64,000 nucleotides of DNA from an uncultured Alistipes sp. (GTDB taxonomy: Bacteria; Bacteroidota; Bacteroidia; Bacteroidales; Rikenellaceae). The notes beneath the pieces are model-generated. The model worked only from the letters and a program-made list of their open reading frames with translations. It made no database searches and was not told where the DNA came from. Of the stretch, positions 38,501 through 47,800 are shown piece by piece (within the stretch, counting starts at the first letter, position 1; every line of letters begins with the position of its first letter). Position numbers and translations under genes: made by a program. The stretch is from assembly GCA_905213895.1 (NCBI GenBank), contig CAJMKE010000001.1:1-64000 (forward strand), written 5' to 3'.

Positions 38501-39278
38501 TTATCTGCGCAGCGTAACCGGCGACTTCAAGCCGGAAATAGGCATAATTCTCGGTACGGGTCTGGGCGACTTCGCCGATAATATCGACGAGCGTTTCTCG
38601 GTCGAGTACAAGGACATTCCGCATTCGCCCGTTTCGACCGTCGAAGGACACAAGGGACGCATGATTTTCGGCGAAATCGGCGGACGCAGGGTAGTGGCTA
38701 TGCAGGGTCGCTTCCACTACTACGAGGGCTACACGATGAAGCAGGTTACGTTTCCTGTCCGCGTGATGGCTGTTCTCGGTATCAAATATCTGTTCGTGTC
38801 GAACGCCAGCGGCGGCATAAACACCTCGTTCCGTGTGGGCGACCTGATGGTTATAACCGACCATATCAACCTGATGCCCAATCCGCTTATCGGCGCAAAC
38901 ATGGACAAGTTCGGTCCGCGTTTTTCGGACATGCACAACTGCTACGACAAGGACATCATCGCCAAGGCGACCGCCATCGCCGAGCGGGAGAACATCAAAC
39001 TGCAATACGGCGTCTATGTCGGCACGACAGGACCGTCGTTCGAAACTCAGGCGGAGTACCGCTATTTCAAGGCTATCGGCGGTGATGCGGCGGGAATGTC
39101 AACCGTTCCCGAAGTTATCGTCGCACGCCACATGTCGGTGCCGGTGTTCGGAATGTCGGTGATTACCAACTGCGGTCTGAGCGACGAAATCGGCGACCAT
39201 GAGGACGTGCAGCGTCAGGGCAAAAAGGCTGGACTGCGTATGGCGAAATTGTTCGTGGAACTGATAAAACAACTTTAA
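38475..39278 (+). CDS. purine-nucleoside phosphorylase (trimeric PNP)
   Basis: 267 aa. Phosphorolysis of purine nucleosides in salvage. 'GIILGTGLGDFA' near the N-terminus, 'GRFHYYEGY', 'LFVSNASGGIN' and the late 'MSTVPEVIVARHM' with 'TNCGLSDE' are the trimeric PNP signatures; Asn of 'SVITN' contacts the base. Starts inside lpxK and ends 3 bp before ssb, so the three genes form one transcription unit although the functions are unrelated. The hexameric DeoD family is excluded by the motif set. Confidence 0.95.
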   Translation: MEHILEAADYLRSVTGDFKPEIGIILGTGLGDFADNIDERFSVEYKDIPHSPVSTVEGHKGRMIFGEIGGRRVVAMQGRFHYYEGYTMKQVTFPVRVMAVLGIKYLFVSNASGGINTSFRVGDLMVITDHINLMPNPLIGANMDKFGPRFSDMHNCYDKDIIAKATAIAERENIKLQYGVYVGTTGPSFETQAEYRYFKAIGGDAAGMSTVPEVIVARHMSVPVFGMSVITNCGLSDEIGDHEDVQRQGKKAGLRMAKLFVELIKQL

Positions 39279-39281
39279 GAT

Positions 39282-39788
39282 ATGATTAACAAGGTAATTT
39301 TGGTCGGTAATGTCGGTCTCGACCCCGAGGTACGCTCGCTCGAATCGGGTGTCAAGGTCGCGCGTCTGCGTCTTGCGACTACCGAACGCATATTCGACCG
39401 TCAGACCAACGAAACGAAGGAACTGACGGAGTGGCACACCGTTACATTGTGGCGCGGTCTGGCGGAAGTGGTGGACAAGTATGTCCGCAAGGGCAGCCAG
39501 TTGTATATCGAGGGTTCGATACGCACCCGCGAATGGACTGATAAGGATAATCAGAAGCGTTACTCGACGGAGATTCTCGCCAACGACATGAAACTGCTCG
39601 GTCGCCGCTCCGACAATGCCGTATCACAACAGGGTGCGCCTGCTGCACAGCCGCAACAGTCGGGCTACCAGCAATCCCCATACCAGCAGCCATCGTATCA
39701 ACAGCCTGCCTACCAGCAGTCCGCTGCGACGTCCGCTCCTGCAACCCCACAGGTTCCGGACGACAATCCCGATGACCTGCCGTTCTAA
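39282..39788 (+). CDS. ssb: single-stranded DNA-binding protein
   Basis: 168 aa. OB-fold in the first 112 residues ('NKVILVGNVGLDPEVR', 'EWHTVTLWRGLAEVV', 'GSQLYIEGSIRTREW'), then a Gln/Pro/Tyr-rich disordered linker with repeated 'YQQPxYQQ' units, and the acidic tip 'DDNPDDLPF' that recruits replication and repair partners. Start at ATG 39282. It overlaps nothing and is followed by a terminator. Confidence 0.97.
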   Translation: MINKVILVGNVGLDPEVRSLESGVKVARLRLATTERIFDRQTNETKELTEWHTVTLWRGLAEVVDKYVRKGSQLYIEGSIRTREWTDKDNQKRYSTEILANDMKLLGRRSDNAVSQQGAPAAQPQQSGYQQSPYQQPSYQQPAYQQSAATSAPATPQVPDDNPDDLPF

Positions 39789-39811
39789 AACTTTTGATTG
39801 CCTAAATCGTA

Positions 39812-39845
39812 AACGGCTGTCTGCAAAAGCGGACAGCCGTTCTTA
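39812..39845 (+). terminator. terminator of the lpxK-PNP-ssb operon
   Basis: 10-bp stem AACGGCTGTC / GACAGCCGTT with a 10-nt loop, 24 bp after the ssb stop. Confidence 0.75.
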
Positions 39846-39848
39846 TCT

Positions 39849-39880
39849 CCTTAAAGTCATTAAAGACCTTAAAGACTTTG
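39849..39880. repeat. TTAAAGTCC-type 9-bp repeat cluster
   Basis: TTAAAGTCA TTAAAGACC TTAAAGACT array right after the ssb terminator and 8 bp before the next gene's stop codon. Confidence 0.75.
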
Positions 39881-39887
39881 TACCATT

Positions 39888-40979
39888 TCAGTCCTTCCTC
39901 CAATATTTCGGCTTGATGACGTGGATTGCCGCCGACAGCAGGAATGACGATACCAAACCGTCGCGGTATACCATCCGCTGTTTCCAGACGTTCGCGAACC
40001 GTCGGTCGATGCGGTAAATCCAACCCTTTATGAAGTTGTCGGGAATGCACTCCTTGCCGTATTCCAACGTGTCCGTCCACGATTTTTCGACGATATCTTT
40101 TTCCTGCGAAACGGTTATGAACGGTTTTTTCGCAAGACCGAGATAGTCGAAACACATCGTGTTCAGACAGTCGAGATAGCGTCTGAATCCGAATTCGTCC
40201 GCCAGCGCGTATACTTTTTCCCATTCGACATCCTCGCCGAAACGGTCGATGAACAGCGACCAGTCGAGCAGATGCCTTACGGATATGTTACCCGCCGCGA
40301 AATGCGCTCCCGAATGCAGCGTCAGGAACAGCGCATTGAGATTCGGCGACGGAATGTAAGCCTCCTGCCCGCCGATTTCGATTCTTATCGGCTGTTCCGT
40401 TTCGGCAATGGCTTTCAGGCGCGGTTCGATTTCCGATTTCGACCGTCGCGAATGCGCCTCGATGAAATCGTAGTGATTCTCGACCATCGTTTTGCCGATA
40501 TGGAAGACCGTGTGATGATGCTTGTCCTCGTCTATCGGAATATTGTAGTTCCTGCGCAGAATATCGTCCGCTTCTTGCTGTTTGCCGAACAGATATATGT
40601 CGATGTCGCTGCACTGACGATGATTCGGATGAGGATAGAGTTGCGATAACCCGAGTCCTTTCAGAATCATCATGCGAATGCCCTTCGACCGATATATCTC
40701 GGCAAGACGCGCCGCCGTTTTCAGTTTGGCGGCATATTCGTTCTCTATGTTCGAAACCGCCGAGATGAACCGCATCTTTATCGGACGCGGCAGGGCTATG
40801 CCGGCATCCGTCAGGGCATCGAATACTATCGCCGATACGCCTTGGCGCAGTGCGAATTCGTGTACCCCCCCCCAGTCATCGACCGACAGCCCGTCGAAAA
40901 CATTGCCGTCGAGCGGGGTGCTGTCGTGCCACAGCGCGTATTTCAGCAGTCGGGTTACTATGTCGGCGTAACGTTCCAT
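39888..40979 (-). CDS. nucleotidyltransferase-family protein with a G9 tract
   Basis: 363 aa resembling the large family of uncharacterised nucleotidyltransferases (PF14907 type) often found with polysaccharide or peptide-modifying genes. The polymerase-beta-like core shows 'ILKGLGLSQLYP' then 'CSDIDIYL', giving the Asp-x-Asp pair (125 and 127). The remainder is helical with 'FLTLHSGAHFAAGNISVRHLLDWSLF', a family motif. A run of nine G (complement of 40865-40873) encodes 'WGGV' at residues 36-39, so single-base slippage would end translation early: a possible ON/OFF switch. It lies 4 bp after the epimerase gene. Confidence 0.82.
   Translation of the reverse strand: MERYADIVTRLLKYALWHDSTPLDGNVFDGLSVDDWGGVHEFALRQGVSAIVFDALTDAGIALPRPIKMRFISAVSNIENEYAAKLKTAARLAEIYRSKGIRMMILKGLGLSQLYPHPNHRQCSDIDIYLFGKQQEADDILRRNYNIPIDEDKHHHTVFHIGKTMVENHYDFIEAHSRRSKSEIEPRLKAIAETEQPIRIEIGGQEAYIPSPNLNALFLTLHSGAHFAAGNISVRHLLDWSLFIDRFGEDVEWEKVYALADEFGFRRYLDCLNTMCFDYLGLAKKPFITVSQEKDIVEKSWTDTLEYGKECIPDNFIKGWIYRIDRRFANVWKQRMVYRDGLVSSFLLSAAIHVIKPKYWRKD
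40865..40873 (-). repeat. G9 homopolymer in the nucleotidyltransferase gene
   Basis: Nine consecutive G on the coding strand, near codon 37. Candidate contingency tract; shifting the frame here would remove the whole catalytic domain. Confidence 0.65.
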
Positions 40980-40983
40980 TCTT

Positions 40984-42000
40984 CTATTTGTATGATTCGT
41001 ACCACTTGACGAATCGGGCGATTCCCTCTTCGAGCGTTACGTGCGGTTTGTATCCGAAGTCGCGTTCGAGTTTCGTCGTGTCGGCGTATGTCGTGTAGAC
41101 GTCGCCTTTCTGCATCGGCATCATGTTCATCTCCGCCTTCCTGCCGAGCGACTTTTCGAGCGTGCGGATGAAATCCATCAACTGCATCGGATGTCCGCAG
41201 CCGATGTTGTAGACCTCTGCCGGAACGGGATGTTCGTCGGTCGCGGCAGGTGCCTTGTCGATGACGCGCACGACACCCTCGATGATGTCGTCGATGTAGG
41301 TGAAGTCGCGCGAAAGATTGCCGTTGTTGAATACTTTGATAGGTTCGCCTGCAACGATTGCTTTCGTGAACAGAATCGGTGCCATGTCGGGACGTCCCCA
41401 CGGTCCGTAGACCGTAAAGAATCGCAGTCCAGTGGTCGGTATGCCGTAGAGTTTGGAGTATACGTTCGCCATCAACTCGTTCGACTTTTTGGTCGCGGCG
41501 TAGAGCGATACCGGATTGTCCACGCGGTCGTCCTCCGAGAACGGAGTTTTAGTATTGCCGCCGTAAACGCTGCTCGACGATGCGTATACGAAGTGGCGTA
41601 CCGGATTGTGGCGTGCGCATTCCAGCAGATTCACGAATCCTACGACGTTGCTCTCGATGTAGGCATACGGATTTTCGAGCGAGTAACGCACTCCCGCCTG
41701 TGCGGCGAGGTTCATTACCGCGTCGAAATGCTCCTCGGCGAAGAGTTTCTGCAATGCGTCGCGGTCTTCGAGTTGCAGTTTGATGAATCGGTATGACGGA
41801 TATTCGGTGCTTTGCACCGCTTTGCCGTATTCGATTTCCGATTCGGCTATTCCGGTTTTCGACAGTCGGGCGTATTTCAACCTTACATCGTAATAGTCGT
41901 TTATCGAGTCTATGCCGACCACTTCGTCGCCGCGTTCGAGCAGCCTTTTCGCAAGATGGTAGCCGATGAATCCGGCAGTTCCGGTTACAAGTATTTTCAT
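40984..42000 (-). CDS. NAD-dependent sugar epimerase, UDP-glucuronate 4-epimerase type
   Basis: 338 aa extended SDR. Rossmann motif 'GTAGFIGYHLAKRLL' (about 7-21), 'LAAQAGVRYSLENP' (typical of UDP-glucuronate epimerases), catalytic Tyr167 and Lys171 in 'YAATKKS', 'RFFTVYGPWGRPDM' and 'RDFTYIDDIIEGV'. It likely converts UDP-glucuronate to UDP-galacturonate for surface polysaccharide. Part of a minus-strand set with the aminotransferase 16 bp upstream and the nucleotidyltransferase 4 bp downstream. Confidence 0.9.
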   Translation of the reverse strand: MKILVTGTAGFIGYHLAKRLLERGDEVVGIDSINDYYDVRLKYARLSKTGIAESEIEYGKAVQSTEYPSYRFIKLQLEDRDALQKLFAEEHFDAVMNLAAQAGVRYSLENPYAYIESNVVGFVNLLECARHNPVRHFVYASSSSVYGGNTKTPFSEDDRVDNPVSLYAATKKSNELMANVYSKLYGIPTTGLRFFTVYGPWGRPDMAPILFTKAIVAGEPIKVFNNGNLSRDFTYIDDIIEGVVRVIDKAPAATDEHPVPAEVYNIGCGHPMQLMDFIRTLEKSLGRKAEMNMMPMQKGDVYTTYADTTKLERDFGYKPHVTLEEGIARFVKWYESYK

Positions 42001-42016
42001 GTTATCCTTTGTGTTT

Positions 42017-43219
42017 TTATTTGTCTATTCTCCCGGGGTAGGCGTCCAATGCCTTGCCCAGAATCTTTATCGCCCGCTTCAACTCCTTCTTTTCCAATAC
42101 GTATGCGATGCGCACCTCGTTGTGTCCCAGATTCTTTTCGGAGTAGAAACCCGATGCGGGAGCCAGCATGACGGTTTCGCCTTCGTAGTCGAACTCTTTC
42201 AGACACCATTCGCAGAATCGGTCGCTGTCGTCGATAGGTAGTCGGGCGACGGTGTAGAACGCGCCCATAGGAATAGGGGAGTATACGCCGTGCAGTTTGT
42301 TGAGTTCGTCTATCAGACAGTTGCGACGCTCGATGTACTCCTCGTAGGTGTGTATCGCATACGAACGCGGACTGTCGAGCGATGCCTCCGCCACGATTTG
42401 CCCGAGCAGCGGCGGGCTCAATCTCGCCTGACAGAATTTCATGACGGCATTTCTCACTGTCTTGTTCTTGGTAATCAGCGCACCGATTCGGATTCCGCAT
42501 TCGGAGTAACGCTTCGACACGGAGTCGATAAGCACGACATTGTTTTCGATGCCTTCGAGGTGGCATGCCGAGATGTATGGCGAACCCGTGTAGATGAACT
42601 CTCGGTACACCTCGTCCGAGAACAGGAACAAATCGTATTTCTTCACCAAATCGCGTATGCGGTTCATCTCCTTGCGGGTGTACAGATATCCGGTAGGGTT
42701 GTTCGGATTGCATATCAGTATGCCCCGCGTCCGTTCGTTTATCAACTCTTCGAAACGCTCTATCGACGGCAGTGCGAATCCGTCCTCGATGGACGAGGTT
42801 ATCGGGCGTATCACGGCTCCCGCCGAGACAGCGAATGCCATGTAGTTGGCGTATGCCGGTTCGGGAACGATTATCTCGTCCCCCGGGTTCAGACACGACA
42901 TGAAGGCGAACAGCACGGCTTCCGAACCGCCTGCCGTGATGATTATGTCGTCGGCAGAGAGTTTTATCTGGTATTGGTCGTAATATCCGACCAGTTTCTC
43001 GCGCAGCGAGCGGAATCCGTCGCTCGGACTGTATTCGAGAATCTTGCGGTCGATGTGTTTGAGCGCATCCAGACCTACTTCTGGCGTTTCGATGTCGGGC
43101 TGTCCGATATTCAGATGATAGACCTTGATTCCGCGATTCTTGGCTGCTTCCGCCAAGGGTGCGAGCCGCCGAATCGGCGATTCGGGCATAAGTACGGCTC
43201 TTTCTGATATTTGTGGCAT
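42017..43219 (-). CDS. PLP-dependent aminotransferase (class I/II)
   Basis: 400 aa fold-type I aminotransferase. 'HLNIGQPDIETP' begins the substrate region, 'GGSEAVLFAF' binds the PLP phosphate, 'CNPNNPTGYLYT' is the conserved Asn-Pro motif, and the PLP Lys lies in 'DSVSKRYSECGIRIG'. Start at ATG 43219; a GTG-like extension to 43246 is not needed. Aspartate- or alanine-type specificity cannot be decided from the sequence. It precedes the epimerase by 16 bp, which may be fortuitous. Cytoplasmic. Confidence 0.9.
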   Translation of the reverse strand: MPQISERAVLMPESPIRRLAPLAEAAKNRGIKVYHLNIGQPDIETPEVGLDALKHIDRKILEYSPSDGFRSLREKLVGYYDQYQIKLSADDIIITAGGSEAVLFAFMSCLNPGDEIIVPEPAYANYMAFAVSAGAVIRPITSSIEDGFALPSIERFEELINERTRGILICNPNNPTGYLYTRKEMNRIRDLVKKYDLFLFSDEVYREFIYTGSPYISACHLEGIENNVVLIDSVSKRYSECGIRIGALITKNKTVRNAVMKFCQARLSPPLLGQIVAEASLDSPRSYAIHTYEEYIERRNCLIDELNKLHGVYSPIPMGAFYTVARLPIDDSDRFCEWCLKEFDYEGETVMLAPASGFYSEKNLGHNEVRIAYVLEKKELKRAIKILGKALDAYPGRIDK

Positions 43220-43356
43220 AATCGTTTGCTGTGTATATCCGTACAAATTTAAGTATAAATTTTGTTTTCTGCAATCTGAAATCCAATTAAGAGTTTTTGT
43301 CTTATTCGATAATGCCCGTATTCGTCGCCATTGCGCTGGTATGTGCGGATACGAAA

Positions 43357-43389
43357 GACGCCAGCATCCGTTTCGTGGATGCTGGCGTC
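43357..43389 (-). terminator. terminator of mdh
   Basis: Perfect 13-bp stem GACGCCAGCATCC / GGATGCTGGCGTC with a 7-nt loop; on the minus strand it follows the mdh stop by about 18 nt and is followed by TTTCG. Confidence 0.75.
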
Positions 43390-43407
43390 CGTAAGATTAG
43401 ACAACCG

Positions 43408-44406
43408 TTAGAGATTCGGATTGACTTTGTTCCAGTCTGCGATAGCAGGGATTACGCCCATCTCGATAACCTCGTCGCGGAGTTTGCACAGGTGCTTGTA
43501 ACTGTCCGTGAGAGCCTGATGCTCCTCGGCGGTACCCTCTACCGGAATGTATTTCACACCGTCCTTGGTGATGGAGGTCTCCATCGCCATCATGATGTGC
43601 GCGAACTCCGGAGTGTTTACGTATACGCCGGCTGGCCAGCGGAATGCCGCTCCGCCCATTGCGGCTGCAATCATCTCTATCGATACGTATGCAGGGCTCT
43701 GGAACGACGAACGACCGCGCAGGTCGATGATGTTCTTGCCGCCCTGAATCACGCGCTGACGGAGTGCGTCCCAGTCTGCCTGAGGCATGCGGTCGGTGCC
43801 GATGATGTCGGCAAGCGGCGTACCCTGAACCTTGGTGGTCGATGCGAATACCGCCATCTGCTCGCCGTGTCCTCCGTACGTACGCGAGTTGGTGATTTCC
43901 TCTGCCGGAATATGGAAATATTTCGACAGTTCGCTGCGCAGACGGGTCGAGTCGAGAGCCGCGAGGGTGGTTATCTGGCTCGGTTTCAGACCGGAGTAGA
44001 TAAGCGTGATGAGACCGGTGATGTCGGCTGGGTTGAAGATTACCACAACGTGCTTTACGTCAGGGCAGTATTCGCGGATGTTCTTGCCGAACTCCGCTGC
44101 GATTTCGGCATTGCCTTTCAACAGGTCTTCGCGTGTCATGCCCGCCTTGCGGGCTGCGCCGCCCGACGATACGATGTATTTGGCGTCGGTCAAAGCCTCC
44201 TTGATGTCCGAAGTGAAAGTGAGGTTCACTCCGTCGAATCCGCAGTGGTACAACTCCTCGGCTACACCTTCGAGTGCCGGTGCGAACGGGTCGTACAGGC
44301 AGATGTTCGACGAAAGTTTCATCATCATGGCGCATTGAGCCATGTTGGAACCTATCATGCCGGCTGCGCCGACGATGGTAAGTTTTTCGTTCGTAAGAAA
44401 ACTCAT
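43408..44406 (-). CDS. mdh: malate dehydrogenase
   Basis: 332 aa LDH/MDH-superfamily enzyme. 'LTIVGAAGMIGSNMA' is the NAD-binding loop, 'SSGGAARKAGMTREDLL' carries the substrate Arg, 'DSTRLRSELSKYF' and the catalytic His in 'GGHGEQMAVF' follow. This is the Bacteroidetes MDH subtype, which deviates from E. coli Mdh ('IFNPADI' instead of the usual 'VTNPVD'). Oxaloacetate/malate interconversion in the reductive branch leading to succinate and propionate, linking it to the mce-mmd operon. It starts 37 bp after the dCMP deaminase gene. Confidence 0.93.
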   Translation of the reverse strand: MSFLTNEKLTIVGAAGMIGSNMAQCAMMMKLSSNICLYDPFAPALEGVAEELYHCGFDGVNLTFTSDIKEALTDAKYIVSSGGAARKAGMTREDLLKGNAEIAAEFGKNIREYCPDVKHVVVIFNPADITGLITLIYSGLKPSQITTLAALDSTRLRSELSKYFHIPAEEITNSRTYGGHGEQMAVFASTTKVQGTPLADIIGTDRMPQADWDALRQRVIQGGKNIIDLRGRSSFQSPAYVSIEMIAAAMGGAAFRWPAGVYVNTPEFAHIMMAMETSITKDGVKYIPVEGTAEEHQALTDSYKHLCKLRDEVIEMGVIPAIADWNKVNPNL

Positions 44407-44443
44407 AGTCTTTGTCGTTTTATAGTTAGTGAATATTCTGTCG

Positions 44444-44875
44444 TCATATATTTATATAGGTACACTCGATTCCGACCTTGCGCAGCAGTTCGAGCCCCTC
44501 GTTCTTGCGGTACTCCTCGCCGTATACCACACGTTTTATGCCTGCCTGAATAATCAGTTTCGCGCATTCGATGCACGGTGATGCGGTGATGTAGAGCGTC
44601 GCTCCGTCGCAGTTGTTCGCGCTTTTTGCAACTTTGGTTATCGCATTGGCTTCGGCATGGAGTACGTATGGTTTCGTCTGCCCCATGTCGTCCTCGCAGA
44701 TGTTCTCGAATCCCGACGGCGTGCCGTTGTAGCCGTCCGAGATTATCATCTTGTCCTTGACGATAAGCGCACCTACCTGACGGCGGACGCAATACGAGTT
44801 TTCAGCCCAAATGCGTGCCATTTTCAGGTATCTGGTGTCCAGTTGTCTCTGTTTCTCTTCCGCGTATCCGCCCAT
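44444..44875 (-). CDS. deoxycytidylate deaminase
   Basis: 143 aa. Zinc-binding cytidine-deaminase fold: 'HAEAN' (His73, Glu75) and 'PCIEC' (Cys101, Cys104) are the catalytic set; 'YNGTPSGFENICED' is typical of dCMP deaminase (ComEB/DCTD) rather than of cytidine or tRNA deaminases. Produces dUMP for thymidylate synthesis. Starts 10 bp after secA and ends 37 bp before mdh, so it is likely co-transcribed with them. Cytoplasmic. Confidence 0.93.
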   Translation of the reverse strand: MGGYAEEKQRQLDTRYLKMARIWAENSYCVRRQVGALIVKDKMIISDGYNGTPSGFENICEDDMGQTKPYVLHAEANAITKVAKSANNCDGATLYITASPCIECAKLIIQAGIKRVVYGEEYRKNEGLELLRKVGIECTYINI

Positions 44876-44885
44876 TGCCGTATGC

Positions 44886-47800
44886 TTAAAGTCCCTTTCC
44901 GTGGCAGTGCTTGTATTTTTTGCCGCTTCCGCACGGACACGGGTCGTTGCGCCCGATTTTCTTGTCCGCTATCATCGGTGCGGGTTTGCTCTTGTCGCCC
45001 TGACCGGCAGCAGCGGCGGCAGCCATGCGCGAAGCCTGCAATTTGTTCACATCGACTTTCGCTTTCTGCTGACGCTCCTTCTGTATCGTTTCGGCGTTCT
45101 GCTCCTTTACCGGAATGTACGACTTGTTGAGTACCGCCAGTACCTCGCGATTTACCTTTTCGAGCATCTTCGAGAAGAGGTTGAACGACTCGAACTTGTA
45201 AATCAACAGCGGGTCTTTCTGCTCGTAGGATGCGTTCTGCACGCTCTGGCGCAGGTCGTCCATTTCGCGCAGATGCTCTCTCCATGCGTCGTCGATTGTG
45301 GTGAACATCACTACCTTCGAGAATACCTTGTAAATCTCCGCACCGTCGCTGTCCTTGCAGCGTTGCAGATTTACAGGAATGTTGTATCCGAGATGCCCGT
45401 TGGTGAGCGGGAAATAGATGTTCCCGTCCATCTGGTCTTTGCGGTCTTCGTAGATGCGTGCCATCACCGGACGCACCGTGTCCGCAACCGCTTTCGCACG
45501 GCGGTCGAATACGCCCTGCAAGTCGGCTACTATCAACTCGACGAGTTCGTCGTGTTTAGCCTTTTCGTAGGTCGCTTCGTCGAACGACGGCTGGGTGCCG
45601 ACCTCGCGGATGAGTTCGAATCCGAATTCCTCGAACGTGTAGCCCTCGTGGTCGTTCACGAACGTCTCCGCGTAATCGTACATGATGTTGTTGAGGTCGA
45701 TTTCGATTCGCTCGCCGTAGAGTGCGTGGCGGCGGCGCGTGTAAATCACCTCGCGCTGCGAGTTCATCACGTCGTCGTATTCGAGCAGACGCTTGCGGAT
45801 GCCGAAGTTGTTCTCCTCGACCTTGCGCTGCGCACGCTCGACCGCCTTTGTCATCATTCGGGCTTGTATCGCTTCTCCCTCCTCGACTCCCATTCTGTCC
45901 ATCATCGCGGCGATGCGCTCCGAACCGAACAGACGCATGAGGTCGTCCTCGAACGATACGAAGAATTGCGACGAACCCGGGTCGCCCTGACGTCCCGCAC
46001 GACCGCGCAACTGACGGTCTACGCGGCGGCTCTCATGGCGTTCCGTACCGATAATCGCCAGACCGCCCGCCTTCTTGACATCCTCCGTGAGTTTGATGTC
46101 GGTTCCTCGACCCGCCATGTTGGTCGCAATCGTAACCTGCCCCGGACGTCCCGCCTCGGCGACGATTTGCGCTTCGAGTTGATGCTGCTTGGCGTTGAGT
46201 ACGTTATGCTTGATGCCGCGTATTTTGAGCATGCGGCTGAGCAGTTCCGAAATCTCGACCGACGTGGTACCGACCAATACCGGACGACCTTCGCCGACGA
46301 GTTTGATTATCTCCTCGATTACGGCGTTGTACTTCTCGCGCTTGGTCTTGTATATCAAATCCTCCCTGTCCTCTCGGATTACCGGTCGGTTGGTCGGGAT
46401 GACGACAACATCCAGTTTGTAGATGTTCCAGAACTCCGATGCCTCGGTCTCCGCCGTACCGGTCATACCACCGAGTTTGTGATACATGCGGAAATAGTTC
46501 TGCAACGTAATCGTCGCGAATGTCTGCGTCGCAGCCTCGACCTTCACTCGCTCTTTCGCCTCGATTGCCTGATGCAGACCGTCCGAGTAGCGGCGACCGT
46601 CGAGAATACGTCCCGTCTGCTCGTCCACGATTTTCACCTTGTTGTCCATCACGACGTACTCCACGTCCTTCTCGAACATCGAGTAGGCTTTGAGCAACTG
46701 ATTGACGGTGTGTACTCGCTCAGACTTTATCGAATAGTCGTTGATTATCTCGTCCTTCTTCTGCGCCTTCTCCTCCAACGAGAGTTCCGCTTTCTCCAAA
46801 TCGGCGATTTCTGCTCCGATGTCGGGCAACACGAAGAATCCGTCCTCGTTGAAGTAGCGCGACAATATCTCGTGTCCCTTGTCGGTAAGTTCGACCGAAT
46901 TCAACTTCTCGTCGATGACGAAGAAGAGTTCGTCGGTAATCTCCGGCATGCGGCGGTTGTTGTCCGCCATGTAGATGTTCTCGGTCTTCTGCATCTGCAC
47001 CTTGATGCCCTGCTCCGAAAGGAACTTGATGAGCGGCTTGTATTTCGGCAGACCCTTGTAGGCGCGGTACATCAGTATGCCCGCCTTCTCCATCTGACCC
47101 TCGGCTGCGAGTTTGCGCGATTCCGCCACGAGATTCGTAACGAAATCCTTCTGCAATCCGTAGAGATGCTCGATAGCCGGACGGTACTGCTCGAACATCT
47201 GGTCGTCGCCCTTTGGAACGGGACCCGAGATGATGAGCGGGGTTCGCGCGTCGTCTATCAACACCGAGTCCACCTCATCGACGATGGCGAAATGATGTTT
47301 GCGCTGCACGAGGTCGTTCGGCGACGATGCCATGTTGTCGCGCAGATAGTCGAAGCCGTATTCGTTGTTCGTACCGAACGTGATGTCAGCCATGTATGCC
47401 TTGCGGCGGGCTGCCGAGTTCGGCTGGTGGGCGTCGATGCAGTCCACCGACAGTCCGTGGAACTGATACATGGGACCCATCCACTCCGCATCGCGTCGTG
47501 CGAGGTAGTCGTTCACCGTTACCATGTGTACTCCCTTGCCTGCAAGTGCGTTGAGGAATACCGGCAGGGTAGCGACGAGCGTCTTGCCCTCACCGGTCGC
47601 CATTTCGGCAATCTTGCCCTTGTGCAGAACGACACCTCCGAACAACTGTACGTCGTAGTGTACCATGTCCCACTTGATGTCGTTTCCGCCGGCAGTCCAG
47701 TGCGTCGCATATACGGCTTTGTCGCCGTCGATGGTTACGAAATCTTTCGTCGCGGCGAGGTCGCGGTCGAAATCGTTGGCGGTTACTACGACGGTGTCGT

